From NCBI GenBank assembly GCA_028288025.1, contig JAQBOM010000030.1:1-64000 (forward strand): 64,000 nt of DNA, read 5' to 3'. The DNA comes from Mucilaginibacter sp. (GTDB taxonomy: Bacteria > Bacteroidota > Bacteroidia > Sphingobacteriales > Sphingobacteriaceae). The notes under the pieces were generated by a model. The model worked only from the letters and a program-made list of their open reading frames with translations, was not told the DNA's origin and made no database searches. Position numbers and translations under genes: made by a program. Positions 53,625-63,975 of this stretch are shown here, piece after piece. Each line of letters starts with the position of its first letter. Position 1 is the stretch's first letter.

Positions 53625-55904
53625 ATGAATAAACCTACCCGTAACCAGGACGCGTTAAATTATCATTCAAAAGGGCGCCCGGGTAAGATCCAGGTTGTAC
53701 CCACCAAACCCACCAATTCGCAGCGCGACCTGAGTATGGCTTATTCGCCGGGTGTGGCTGAGCCCTGCCTGCGTATTGCCGATAACGTGGAAGACGTATA
53801 TAAATATACCGCCAAAGGAAACCTGGTTGGTGTGATCACCAATGGAACGGCAGTGCTTGGGCTTGGCAATATTGGTCCCGAAGCCAGCAAGCCGGTGATG
53901 GAAGGGAAAGGGCTGCTGTTTAAAATTTACGCCGATATAGATGTGTTTGACCTGGAGGTGAACGCCAAAACGGTTGATGAATTTGTAAATATTGTACGGG
54001 CGCTTGAGCCAACATTCGGGGGTATAAACCTGGAAGATATATCGGCGCCAACCTGTTTTGAAATTGAACGGCGGTTAAAGGCCGAGATGAAGATTCCGGT
54101 GATGCACGACGATCAGCATGGTACGGCTATCATATCGGGAGCGGCATTGATCAATGCGTGCGAGATACAGGGCAAAAAGCTCGACAAAGTAAAGATGGTT
54201 GTAAACGGCGCGGGCGCCGCAGCGGTGTCCTGCTCAAAGATGTACCTGGCGCTGGGTGTTAAAAAGGAGAACCTGGTGATGTTTGACATCAACGGCCTCA
54301 TCACGCCCGAGCGTACCGACCTGGACGACATTAGGCTGGAGTTTGCCACCACCAGGAAAGATGCACAAACCCTTTTAGCAGCAATGAAAAACGCCGACGC
54401 ATTCATTGGCCTTTCGGCGGGTAACGTGGTTACACCTGAGATGCTGAAAGCCATGGCAAAAAATCCTATTGTTTTCGCAATGGCTAACCCCGAGCCGGAA
54501 ATTACATACGAACTTGCAGTAGCTACCAGGAAAGATATCCTTATGGCCACAGGCCGGTCGGATTTCCCGAACCAGGTGAATAATGTGCTCGGATTTCCTT
54601 ACATATTCCGGGGTGCGCTGGATGTGCGGGCAACGGCCATCAACGAAGCGATGAAGATTGCAGCTGTAAAAGCGATCGCCGAAATGGCAAAAAAACCTAT
54701 CCCGGAAGCAGTCAATCTCGCCTATAATACCAAGAATCTTAAATTCGGACGGGAATATATTATCCCAAAACCTATGGACCCCCGCCTGATTACCGAGGTT
54801 TCATCGGCAGTGGCAAAGGCGGCCATGGAATCGGGTGTGGCGCGTAAGGCCATTACAGACTGGGAGGCATACCGCGAAGAACTGCGGCTGCGGGTAGGAA
54901 CAAATGATAAGCTATTACGCAATTTGACCAATAAGGCCAAGCAAAATCCAAAACGGATAGTTTTTGCCGAGGCCGATACCTATAAAATTTTACGGGCAGC
55001 TCAAATTGTAAAAGAAGAGGGTATTGCCACGCCAATTTTGCTCGGAAATATTCACAAAATACGGCAGATCATGAAAGAGAGCGACATTGACCTTGGCGAT
55101 GTAGAGATCATCGACCCGAGGGAAAATTGCGCCCATATGCAGGAATATGCCGAGTATTTATATAACAAACGCCAACGGAGGGGGATAACGCTGTTTGAAT
55201 CGCGTAAGCTATTGAGCGACCGGAATTATTATGGCGCGTGCATGGTACAATTTGGCGAGGCAGACGCACTCATCTCCGGCTTAACTAAAGATTATGTGAC
55301 CACTATTAAACCGGCACTGCAAATTATCGGAACAGCCGACGGTGTTAGCCGCGTTGCCGGTATGTACATGATGATCACTAAAAAAGGGCCTGTGTTTTTT
55401 GGTGATACCACTGTCAATGTTAACCCCACTTTACAGGAACTGGTGGATATTACCGTGCTGATCGAACGTTCGGTACGGCAGTTTAATATTAACCCGCGAA
55501 TAGCTATTTTATCCTATTCGAATTTTGGGTCGAATGAGGGCGCCATACCCGAGAAAACACGCGAAGCGGTACGCATCCTGCATGAAAAGTACCCCGACAT
55601 GATCATTGATGGCGACATGCAAGCCAACTTTGCGTTGAATGCCGATTTGCTGGCTGATAATTTCCCGTTCTCGACCTTAATAGGCCAGCCGGCAAATACG
55701 TTGATATTCCCGAATCTTGAATCAGGTAATATTGCGTATAAATTACTGCAGGAGATGGGTGGTGCAGAAGCGGTAGGACCGATTCTATTGGGATTGAAAA
55801 AGCCGGTGCACGTTTTGCAGCTGGGCAGCTCGGTAAGGGAAATTGTAAACATGATAACCATTGCTGTGGTTGACGCCCAGGAGAAAAGCAAGGTGAAAGC
55901 ATAA
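53625..55904 (+). CDS. maeB: NADP-dependent malic enzyme with PTA-like domain
   Basis: A 759-residue malic enzyme of the MaeB type: residues about 1-430 are the malic enzyme (MAYSPGVAEPCL, MHDDQHGTAIISGAALINA with catalytic and metal residues, Rossmann motif NGAGAAAVSC), and 430-759 a phosphotransacetylase-like domain (RIVFAEADTYKILRAAQ, GDTTVNVNPTLQEL) believed regulatory rather than catalytic. It converts malate to pyruvate with NADPH formation. Its own promoter precedes it. The gene order maeB, ruvA, sprA looks typical of Bacteroidota. Confidence 0.95.
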   Translation: MNKPTRNQDALNYHSKGRPGKIQVVPTKPTNSQRDLSMAYSPGVAEPCLRIADNVEDVYKYTAKGNLVGVITNGTAVLGLGNIGPEASKPVMEGKGLLFKIYADIDVFDLEVNAKTVDEFVNIVRALEPTFGGINLEDISAPTCFEIERRLKAEMKIPVMHDDQHGTAIISGAALINACEIQGKKLDKVKMVVNGAGAAAVSCSKMYLALGVKKENLVMFDINGLITPERTDLDDIRLEFATTRKDAQTLLAAMKNADAFIGLSAGNVVTPEMLKAMAKNPIVFAMANPEPEITYELAVATRKDILMATGRSDFPNQVNNVLGFPYIFRGALDVRATAINEAMKIAAVKAIAEMAKKPIPEAVNLAYNTKNLKFGREYIIPKPMDPRLITEVSSAVAKAAMESGVARKAITDWEAYREELRLRVGTNDKLLRNLTNKAKQNPKRIVFAEADTYKILRAAQIVKEEGIATPILLGNIHKIRQIMKESDIDLGDVEIIDPRENCAHMQEYAEYLYNKRQRRGITLFESRKLLSDRNYYGACMVQFGEADALISGLTKDYVTTIKPALQIIGTADGVSRVAGMYMMITKKGPVFFGDTTVNVNPTLQELVDITVLIERSVRQFNINPRIAILSYSNFGSNEGAIPEKTREAVRILHEKYPDMIIDGDMQANFALNADLLADNFPFSTLIGQPANTLIFPNLESGNIAYKLLQEMGGAEAVGPILLGLKKPVHVLQLGSSVREIVNMITIAVVDAQEKSKVKA

Positions 55905-56034
55905 AGCTAAAAGACCAAAGCAAAGAGCTTAAAGCTTAAAACAGAAAGTATAAGACCACAAAAATAAATTAAGAACGAATTAATCAAAGCAGAAAAAAGC
56001 TTCTAGCTTTATCCTTTCCGCTTTAAGCTAAAAA
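55899..56034. repeat. Inverted word repeat between maeB and ruvA
   Basis: AAAGCTAAAAGACC, AAAGAGCTTAAAGCTTAAA (55899-55956) face a right arm 55991-56034 (AAGCTTCTAGCTTTATCC, CGCTTTAAGCTAAAA). It begins at the last maeB codon and stops before the ruvA ATG. Confidence 0.6.
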
Positions 56035-56036
56035 AC

Positions 56037-56621
56037 ATGTACGCATATATTGATGGTAAACTAGTTTTTAAGAGCGCTGCTTTTGTTGTGATAGATGCAG
56101 GCGGGGTGGGGTATCACATCAATATTTCGCTAAACACCTATTCGCGGCTGGGTAATGCCGAACGCTGTAAGCTGCATACCTGGCTGCATGTGAAGGAAGA
56201 CGGCCACACGCTATACGGTTTTGCCGACGAGGGTGAACGCCGGTTATTTTTACACCTCATATCAGTTCCCGGAATCGGGCCGAATACCGGGCGGATGATG
56301 CTGTCATCAATTACCCCGGCCGAGATACAAAATGCGATCATTTCGGGAAATGTTTCGTTGATACAACGTATAAAGGGTATAGGGCCCAAATCCGCGCAGC
56401 GGGTTATTCTGGAATTGCAGGATAAACTTCGCAAGGAAGGAATGGATACATTAAGCCCTGCTCCGTTAAATAAAACGGCCAGGGAGGAAGCGCTTTCGGC
56501 GCTGGTTATGCTGGGTTTCGCAAGAAACGCCGCCGAGAAGGTGCTTGACCAGGAAATAAATAAAAATGGTGAAGACTTAAATGTTGAACAGTTAATAAAA
56601 TCTGCCCTAAAAAGTTTATAA
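56037..56621 (+). CDS. ruvA: Holliday junction DNA helicase subunit RuvA
   Basis: A 194-residue subunit of the RuvAB branch-migration complex. It has an N-terminal OB fold (YAYIDGKLVFKSAAFVVIDAG), two helix-hairpin-helix motifs (SVPGIGPNTGRMML, IKGIGPKSAQRVILELQDK) and a C-terminal RuvB-binding domain (EEALSALVMLGFARNAAEKVL). Length normal. It lies between maeB and sprA; 24 nt separate it from the sprA TTG. Confidence 0.97.
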   Translation: MYAYIDGKLVFKSAAFVVIDAGGVGYHINISLNTYSRLGNAERCKLHTWLHVKEDGHTLYGFADEGERRLFLHLISVPGIGPNTGRMMLSSITPAEIQNAIISGNVSLIQRIKGIGPKSAQRVILELQDKLRKEGMDTLSPAPLNKTAREEALSALVMLGFARNAAEKVLDQEINKNGEDLNVEQLIKSALKSL

Positions 56622-56645
56622 TTACGTACAATTTAGACGCAACGC

Positions 56646-59600
56646 TTGATTCGAATTTTTACCTGGAGGGACATTGTAAGTGTGTTGTTTCTTTCTGCGT
56701 TTTGCGGATTGGGAAGCGTGTTCGCGCAACAGCAGCCTTCCGGTGCAAAAAAGGATTCCGTTATTGTTAAAATCCCCGTTAATACTTTCGATTCAAAAAA
56801 TTACCGGCTAAGACAGGGTGTTTTTGATGCCGACCCGCCGAACCTGGTACGAACTATCGAATACGATGCAATAACCAACCGGTATGTCCTATATGAGCGC
56901 GTAGGAAACCTGCTGTACCGGCCGCCTCAATACTTAACCTTCGACGAATATTTAAAAATAAAGGGGAAGGAAAACCAGCGCAACTATTTTAAGCAATTGT
57001 CGGACAACTATGGCTACCAGTCGCAGCAGCCGGGCTTTATGCTGCAAACGCAGGTACGCAGCCAAACTTTTAACCAGATATTCGGCGGCTCAAATATCGA
57101 CATCAGGCCGCAGGGTTCGGCCGAGGCGATATTGTCGGGGCAGGTGAATAATAACCAAAACCCGCTTTTTAATACCCGCCAGCGCAGCCAGTTTAATTTT
57201 AGCTTCGACCAGAAGATACAGCTGAATGTTACCGGTACCATCGGCGATAAGCTGAAAATATCAACCAATTACAATACCGATGCCCAGTTCCAGTTTGAGA
57301 ACCAGATCAAATTGGATTATACCGGCCATCCTGACGAAATTATCCAAAAAATTGAGGCCGGCACGGTGAGCATGCCACTGAACACGACACTGATAACCGG
57401 CAGCCAGGCGCTGTTTGGCGTAAAAACCAAGCTGAAATTCGGGAGGCTGGACGTTACTTCCATTTTATCGCAACAGCGTTCGCAATCAAAAACGATCACC
57501 ATTTCGAATAATGGACAGCAGGGCCAGTTCCGGCTTACATCGGCCGACTACGAGGCTAACAAGCACTATTTTTTATCCCAATATTTTCGCAACAATTATG
57601 ACAGGGCTTTGGCTAACATCCCCATCATCAGCTCGAATATACATATCACGAAAATCGAAGTTTGGACCACCAATCGGACCAATGTTACAACCGACTCGCG
57701 GGATGTGCTGGGCTTAATGGACCTGGGCGAAAACGCTCCGTATAATACCCCGCTAATACAGGGCGGGGCAGGATTCTCGGCCTTGCCTGCGGGTTTTCGT
57801 GGCCCGGGCTTTACACAGCAATCAAACTCCCTACTGCAAAATTTACCAGCGAATACCCGGTTAACCAACGACCCCCAAAATACCATTGCCACCTATTTTG
57901 CCGGTACCGGCCGCGCAGATAACTATGCCAAATTAACCTACGCGCGAAAGCTGACCAATAAGGAGTTTACCCTGCAGCCGCAGCTGGGCTATATCTCGTT
58001 AAACTTTCCGTTAAATAATGATGAGGTGCTGGCCGTGGCTTACCAATACACTTATAACGGTGCGCAGTACCAGGTGGGCGAATTTTCGAGCGATGTGCCG
58101 GTTGATCCCACTACGCCAAAGGTGCTTTATGTAAAGCTGCTCAAAAATCAATTGTTAAAAACCAACCTGCCTACGTGGAAATTGATGATGAAGAATATTT
58201 ATTCACTCAATGCATTCCAGCTAAGCTCTACTAATTTCAGGCTAACCATAACCCGGCTTGACGACAAAACGGGTATTGAGAAAACGATAATGGAAGAGGG
58301 GCAGAACACCAAAAGCAAACTGTGGCTGCAGCTTACCGGCCTGGATAACCTGGACCAGCAGCAAAACAAGCAGCCCGACGGTTACTTTGACTTTTTAGAG
58401 GGGATAACGGTGGATTCAAATAACGGGCGTATCATGTTCCCGGTGCTGGAGCCGTTCGGCACCGACCTGGCCCGGCAGTTTACCCCGACTGAAACGGACC
58501 TCAACAAGCGGTATGTTTACCAGCCCTTATATGATTCGACCAAAACCATAGCACAGCAGTTTTTCCCGCAGCTAAACAGGTATTTGATAAAAGGTACCTA
58601 TACGGCGTCGGGTGGTTCGGAGTACCAGCTAAATGCCGTCAATATACCGCAAGGGTCGGTAATCGTAAACGCTGGTTCATTAAAATTGACCGAAGGAACC
58701 GACTATACCATCGATTATAACGCCGGCCGTATCCGGATATTGAACCAGGCACTGCTTTCTTCCGGGCAGCCCATCAACGTAAAACTGGAGAATAACGAAT
58801 TGTTTGGTGTTCAGCAGAAGTCATTGTATGGTTCAAGGTTTGATTACCATGTGAGCGATAACCTGAACCTAGGTGCGACGATCATGCATTTAACGGAACA
58901 GCCGATCACGCAAAATGAAATTGTTGGCCAGGAATCCATCTCAAATACGATATATGGCTTCGACGCCAACTATAGTTCCAACTCACGTTTCCTGACCAGG
59001 CTGGTTGATAAATTGCCGTTTATACATACCAAAGTACCTTCGTCGCTTAACTTTAACGGCGAATTTGCACAGCTGCTGCCCGGTAGCCCTTCGGTGCTCA
59101 ACTTTGCCGGGTCGAAAAACGGGACGTCGTACCTTGACGATTTTGAGAACAGCCAATCGGTTATCGATGTTAAAAGCCCGGGCGGCTGGCAAATTTCGGG
59201 AACACCGCAAATGCCTCAATTTCCCGAAGCGCAGCGATTTAATGACCTCAGCTACGGGTACAACCGTGCACGACTGGCTTTTTATACGATCGACCCGATC
59301 TTTTACACCGGCGGTACCGTCCCGGTTAATACTAACGAACTATCCAACCATTATGTGCGGCAGGTACTTGAAACCGAAGTATTCCCGTATAAACAGTCGC
59401 CTACAGGCCAGCCATTACCCATATCGACGCTCGACCTTGCATTTTATCCAACCGTCCGCGGCCCGTATAATTATACTACTACCGGGTTAAATCCGGACGG
59501 AACACTTCAAAATCCTCAATCGCGCTGGGGCGGGATATTCCGCGGGATTAACGCCAACGATTTTGAATCGCTGAATGTGGAGTATATCGAGTTTTGGGTA

Positions 59601-62600
59601 CTTGACCCTTATATCTACAAACCTAATTCAGCCGGCGGCGACCTGTATTTTAACCTGGGAAATATATCGGAAGATATATTAAAAGATGGCCGGAAAAGTC
59701 TTGAAAACGGCTTGCCGCCCGATGGCAACCTGGCCAATGTTGATGAAACCGTGTGGGGTAGGGTGGCTAAGCTGCAGCCTGTTGTGAATGCATTTGATAG
59801 CAATCCTGCATCGCGGTCATTGCAGGACATAGGTTTAGACGGGTTGAATGACGCCGATGAACAAGCAAAATTTGCGAGCGTAATACAACAGGCGAAGGCG
59901 CTGTTAAATGGGGCGGCAGCAAACAACTTCGCAGCCGACCCTTCTTCGGACGACTACCAATATTACCAGGGGCCTGAGCTGGATAGGGCGGGCGCTGGTA
60001 TATTGAAACGTTACAGCAGGTATAACGGCACAGAGGGTAATTCACCGACATCACAGCAATCACTGGCCCTGCTGGGCTTGCAAACATCAGCATCAACTGC
60101 CCTGCCCGATGGCGAAGATATTAATCGCGACAATAACATGGACCAGGATGACCAGTATTTTCAATATAAGGTATCCATGCGCCGGCAGGATCTGGTAGTA
60201 GGTAAAAATTTTGTAAGCGATAAAATCACCTCGCAGGTTAAACTGGCCAACGGCACAACGCAGGCGGCTACCTGGTACCAGTTTCGTGTACCTATAAGAG
60301 CTTTTGAATCTGCAATTGGGGGTATACAGGATTTTAAATCGGTCCGGTATATGCGGATGTTCATGACCAATTTTGCTGATACCGCCGTACTTCGCTTTGC
60401 CACAATGCAGCTGGTACGTGGCGAGTGGCGTGCATTTAATACCGAGAATAACCCGGCAAATGTAATTGCCGATCCCTCGATCATAAACCCGCCGCTCGAT
60501 AATTCGACTCTTGATGTCCAGGCAGTGAACATCGAGGAGAATGGCAGCCGGGTACCTATTCCGTATGTTGTTCCGCCAGGCATACAACGCCAAACCAACT
60601 TTAATAATTTACAGGCTAACACCAAGCTGAACGAGCAGTCGCTTTCGCTGGTTGTTACCAACCTGCGTGATGGGTACTCAAGAGCGGCGTTCAGGTTATT
60701 TAATAATGATTTAAGAAAGTACAAACGGCTGCAAATGTTTATACATGCAGAAGGCAGCCAGTTAAAAGATAAGGACATCAGCGCTTTTGTGCGTTTGGGC
60801 GCCGACTATATTGATAATTATTACGAATACGAAATACCGCTCAATATTACCCGCTCCGGCACGTCGGATCCGGCGGCTATATGGCCCTCGGGCAACGACC
60901 TTGACCTGCAGCTAACGTTACTGACCAGCGCTAAGGTGGCACGGAACAATGCCAAATTTAACGGCAAGCCCTGGCCATTAAACCTGCCTTTTACTTTAAG
61001 TGATGGCCTTAATAAGATCACTATAGTGGGTCAGCCTGACCTGAGCAGGCTGACTACCGTTATGCTTGGGGTACGAAACCCGTTAAGAACGCCGGCCACA
61101 TCCAGCACGGACGACGGGCTCGATAAATCCGGAACGGTTTGGTTTGATGAACTGCGGTTAACGGACTTTGATCAAAGCGGCGGCTGGGCGGCTGTTGGAC
61201 GGGTTAATGCCAAGCTTGCCGACCTGGCCGATATTACCGTAGCCGGAAATAAAATGACTGCGGGTTTTGGTACGCTGGATTCGCGGATTGGCGACCGCAG
61301 CCTGAATGATATAGTGGGTTATGATATATCGGGTAATATTGAGCTGGGAAAATTCTTTCCGGATAAAAGCGGTATCCATATACCTGCATATGTGAATGTA
61401 TCCACGCAGGTAAGCACACCGCAGTACGACCCGGCATCGCCCGACGTGCTGCTCAAGCAATCGCTGAACGGAGCCGCTACAACGCAAAAGCGGGATTCGA
61501 TACAAAATGCAGCGGAAGACTATACCCGGCGTAAAAGCTTCAATTTAACCAATGTGCATAAAGCCAAGACCGATGCTAAAGCGACAAACCACGTGTGGGA
61601 CATTGAAAACTGGAACGCGACAGTAGCCTTTACTGATTATTTGCACCATGATTTTACAACACTGAGTGCACTCGAGAAAACTTACCGGGTAGCGCTGGCT
61701 TATAACTATACCAGCCAGCCACGGTATTACAGCCCGTTCAGCAAGATCATTAAAAGTAACCTGCTGGCATTAATACGCGACATCAACTACAGCCTAATGC
61801 CATCGAGATTAAATTACGCGATTTCATTTGACCGGTATTACTCTGAAAATACGCTTAGAAATAATGACCCGACACAGATCGTACCCATACCAACCACCTT
61901 TAATAAAACATTTAATATTACGCGTGTATATGGAATCGGCTGGAATTTAACCAGGTCGCTGTCGATGGATATTGACGCCACCAACCTCTCGACGGTTGAT
62001 GAGCCCTATGGCAGGTTGAACGGGTTAAAAATAGATACGCTCTGGCATAATATTTTAAACCTGGGCCGTACCACCAATTACAACCATACCATGAAATTTA
62101 ACTATACCGCCCCCATCAATAAAATTCCGGGTATGGACTGGACCAGTTTGATCGCGCAATACTCTACGCAGTTTACCTGGCAATCCCAACCGGCATTCGC
62201 AATAAGCGATCCCCAGTATAACGTCGGCAACAGCATACAAAACAGGCGCACCATCCAGGTTAATCCTTCGTTAAACTTCGGCACACTGTATAACAAGTTT
62301 TCGTTTATTAAGAAGGCAATGGGCGCCGATAACAGCGATGGGCTTACTAAAATTTTAACTGGGCTGTTAACAAGCATTAAAAGCGTTAGCGGCTCGTATA
62401 CGCTTACACAGGGTACATTTATTCCGGGATATCTTCCCAAATCAAATTTGCTGGGCGAAGATCTGACCTATAGCTCGCCGGGGATCGGGTTTTTGCTTGG
62501 CAGCCAGGCCGACCTTAGGCAAACAGCAATTACCCACGGCTGGATAAGTACAGATACCCTCCAAAATCAGCCATATGTAACCATACGGAATGAGGATTTG

Positions 62601-63701
62601 CGACTGAAAAGCAGCATTGAGCCTATTAAAGACCTGCGTATTGAATTGAGCGCCTTTAAAACGCAGGATCATACCTACCAAACAAATTTTAAATCGGTTG
62701 ACGGATCAGGTAATATCCAGAATTTAAGCCCGGTAACATCCGGCGATTACAGTATATCGTACCTGACTATCGGAACCGCGTTTTCAAAAATCAGCGGCGT
62801 GGATAATACTTCCGCAGCGTTCCAGAAGTTTATGGATAACCGAACCATTATTTCACAAAGGCTGGGCAGCCTCAACCCCAATTCTGTTGGCCCGCCGACA
62901 GGCGGTTATGCCGACGGTTATGGCCCCAACTCGCAAAATGTATTAGTGCCGGCTTTCCTTGCTGCATACACCGGCAAAAACGCCGCCACGGCCGGGCTGA
63001 GCCAGTTTCCTTCTATTCCCATCCCAAACTGGCAGTTAACATACAACGGGCTGAGCCGTATACCGCTTTTCAGCGATTGGTTCGATTCATTCGACCTTAA
63101 GCATGGCTATCGCTCGTCGTACACGGTGGGCAGTTTTAGCACTTTACTGCAATACCAGGAAACAAACGGCGCGGTAAGCGCCAGGTCGGTCACTAATGAT
63201 TTTTTACCTTTCTACCAGTTTTCGGAAGTCACCATTTTTGAAGAGTTTACACCGCTGATAGGCTTTGATGCCCGGTTTAAAAACAGCATGACCACTACTT
63301 TTGAATACCGGAGAAGCAGGGCATTAAGCCTGAGCGTTTTAAACAGCCAGCTGGCGCAGCAAAACGAAAATGTACTTGTGTTCGGCTTTGGTTATCATAC
63401 CAAAAGTTTCCACTTTCCATTTGGCTGGTTCAATGATTCCCGGAATAATGATGTAAACTTTAAACTTGATTTTTCACTGCGCGACAATAAAGTGCTGGTT
63501 TACCGTGCCGACGTGCAAGCCGCCGAAATATCGTCCGGCGCGCAGAATATTACGGTGAGGCCTTCGATCGACTATGTGATCAACCAGCGCTTTAACCTGA
63601 ACTTATTTTACGATTCGAACATCACCCGGCCATACACCTCGCAAACCTTTAATACGGCTTTTACCAATTTCGGTATCAATTTGAAACTGATGCTGCAGTA
63701 G
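56646..63701 (+). CDS. sprA: SprA, type IX secretion translocon
   Basis: A 2351-residue outer-membrane protein, the giant beta-barrel that forms the type IX secretion pore (named Sov in Porphyromonas). The start codon is TTG; a signal peptide (VLFLSAFCGLGSVFAQQQ) follows. The N-terminal part contains the conserved LYERVGNLLYRPPQYLTFDEY; the middle has repeated long strands with N/Q/G/D turns; the segments GSRFDYHVSDNLNLGATIMHL and KNGTSYLDDFENSQ are typical of SprA. The C-terminus ends in aromatic beta strands (FNTAFTNFGINLKLML). Length matches orthologues (about 2300-2500). It exports proteins with CTD tags and, in gliding species, adhesins such as SprB; no such substrate is in the window. 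Confidence 0.97.
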   Translation: MIRIFTWRDIVSVLFLSAFCGLGSVFAQQQPSGAKKDSVIVKIPVNTFDSKNYRLRQGVFDADPPNLVRTIEYDAITNRYVLYERVGNLLYRPPQYLTFDEYLKIKGKENQRNYFKQLSDNYGYQSQQPGFMLQTQVRSQTFNQIFGGSNIDIRPQGSAEAILSGQVNNNQNPLFNTRQRSQFNFSFDQKIQLNVTGTIGDKLKISTNYNTDAQFQFENQIKLDYTGHPDEIIQKIEAGTVSMPLNTTLITGSQALFGVKTKLKFGRLDVTSILSQQRSQSKTITISNNGQQGQFRLTSADYEANKHYFLSQYFRNNYDRALANIPIISSNIHITKIEVWTTNRTNVTTDSRDVLGLMDLGENAPYNTPLIQGGAGFSALPAGFRGPGFTQQSNSLLQNLPANTRLTNDPQNTIATYFAGTGRADNYAKLTYARKLTNKEFTLQPQLGYISLNFPLNNDEVLAVAYQYTYNGAQYQVGEFSSDVPVDPTTPKVLYVKLLKNQLLKTNLPTWKLMMKNIYSLNAFQLSSTNFRLTITRLDDKTGIEKTIMEEGQNTKSKLWLQLTGLDNLDQQQNKQPDGYFDFLEGITVDSNNGRIMFPVLEPFGTDLARQFTPTETDLNKRYVYQPLYDSTKTIAQQFFPQLNRYLIKGTYTASGGSEYQLNAVNIPQGSVIVNAGSLKLTEGTDYTIDYNAGRIRILNQALLSSGQPINVKLENNELFGVQQKSLYGSRFDYHVSDNLNLGATIMHLTEQPITQNEIVGQESISNTIYGFDANYSSNSRFLTRLVDKLPFIHTKVPSSLNFNGEFAQLLPGSPSVLNFAGSKNGTSYLDDFENSQSVIDVKSPGGWQISGTPQMPQFPEAQRFNDLSYGYNRARLAFYTIDPIFYTGGTVPVNTNELSNHYVRQVLETEVFPYKQSPTGQPLPISTLDLAFYPTVRGPYNYTTTGLNPDGTLQNPQSRWGGIFRGINANDFESLNVEYIEFWVLDPYIYKPNSAGGDLYFNLGNISEDILKDGRKSLENGLPPDGNLANVDETVWGRVAKLQPVVNAFDSNPASRSLQDIGLDGLNDADEQAKFASVIQQAKALLNGAAANNFAADPSSDDYQYYQGPELDRAGAGILKRYSRYNGTEGNSPTSQQSLALLGLQTSASTALPDGEDINRDNNMDQDDQYFQYKVSMRRQDLVVGKNFVSDKITSQVKLANGTTQAATWYQFRVPIRAFESAIGGIQDFKSVRYMRMFMTNFADTAVLRFATMQLVRGEWRAFNTENNPANVIADPSIINPPLDNSTLDVQAVNIEENGSRVPIPYVVPPGIQRQTNFNNLQANTKLNEQSLSLVVTNLRDGYSRAAFRLFNNDLRKYKRLQMFIHAEGSQLKDKDISAFVRLGADYIDNYYEYEIPLNITRSGTSDPAAIWPSGNDLDLQLTLLTSAKVARNNAKFNGKPWPLNLPFTLSDGLNKITIVGQPDLSRLTTVMLGVRNPLRTPATSSTDDGLDKSGTVWFDELRLTDFDQSGGWAAVGRVNAKLADLADITVAGNKMTAGFGTLDSRIGDRSLNDIVGYDISGNIELGKFFPDKSGIHIPAYVNVSTQVSTPQYDPASPDVLLKQSLNGAATTQKRDSIQNAAEDYTRRKSFNLTNVHKAKTDAKATNHVWDIENWNATVAFTDYLHHDFTTLSALEKTYRVALAYNYTSQPRYYSPFSKIIKSNLLALIRDINYSLMPSRLNYAISFDRYYSENTLRNNDPTQIVPIPTTFNKTFNITRVYGIGWNLTRSLSMDIDATNLSTVDEPYGRLNGLKIDTLWHNILNLGRTTNYNHTMKFNYTAPINKIPGMDWTSLIAQYSTQFTWQSQPAFAISDPQYNVGNSIQNRRTIQVNPSLNFGTLYNKFSFIKKAMGADNSDGLTKILTGLLTSIKSVSGSYTLTQGTFIPGYLPKSNLLGEDLTYSSPGIGFLLGSQADLRQTAITHGWISTDTLQNQPYVTIRNEDLRLKSSIEPIKDLRIELSAFKTQDHTYQTNFKSVDGSGNIQNLSPVTSGDYSISYLTIGTAFSKISGVDNTSAAFQKFMDNRTIISQRLGSLNPNSVGPPTGGYADGYGPNSQNVLVPAFLAAYTGKNAATAGLSQFPSIPIPNWQLTYNGLSRIPLFSDWFDSFDLKHGYRSSYTVGSFSTLLQYQETNGAVSARSVTNDFLPFYQFSEVTIFEEFTPLIGFDARFKNSMTTTFEYRRSRALSLSVLNSQLAQQNENVLVFGFGYHTKSFHFPFGWFNDSRNNDVNFKLDFSLRDNKVLVYRADVQAAEISSGAQNITVRPSIDYVINQRFNLNLFYDSNITRPYTSQTFNTAFTNFGINLKLMLQ

Positions 63702-63787
63702 GACTGCGATTTAAAGTGATTTTGGGATATCGCTGGTTGTTGTCGGAACCGTTGATTTTAAGGTAATTTGGGAATTTGTCGATTGCT

Positions 63788-63817
63788 GAATGTTTAAGTT
63801 GATCGTTGAATGTTTAA
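63788..63817. repeat. Direct word repeat downstream of sprA
   Basis: GAATGTTTAA occurs at 63788-63797 and again at 63808-63817, each preceded by TTG-type words. No gene is visible between 63702 and the window end. Confidence 0.6.
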
Positions 63818-63893
63818 ACGGTGAAGATTGGTGTGATTCTCTACTATTTGAGGTTAAGAGGGTGCTGGAGGTGTGTACACTTGCCTTTTGATT

Positions 63894-63975
63894 TGGGCGT
63901 TTCCGCCTATCGGCGGCCGTGCTATCCGTTCATACGCCTGCAGGCCTTAGCCACAGGCCGGTATCCATTTCTATC
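63894..63975. repeat. GC-rich structured sequence at window end
   Basis: Unlike the AT-rich flanks this stretch is GC-rich and symmetric: CCGCCTATCGGCGG (63903-63916), the palindrome GCCTGCAGGC (63936-63945), and AGGCC/GGCCT words. No ORF of useful length runs through it. It looks like an interspersed repeat; the right boundary may be beyond the window. Confidence 0.5.
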
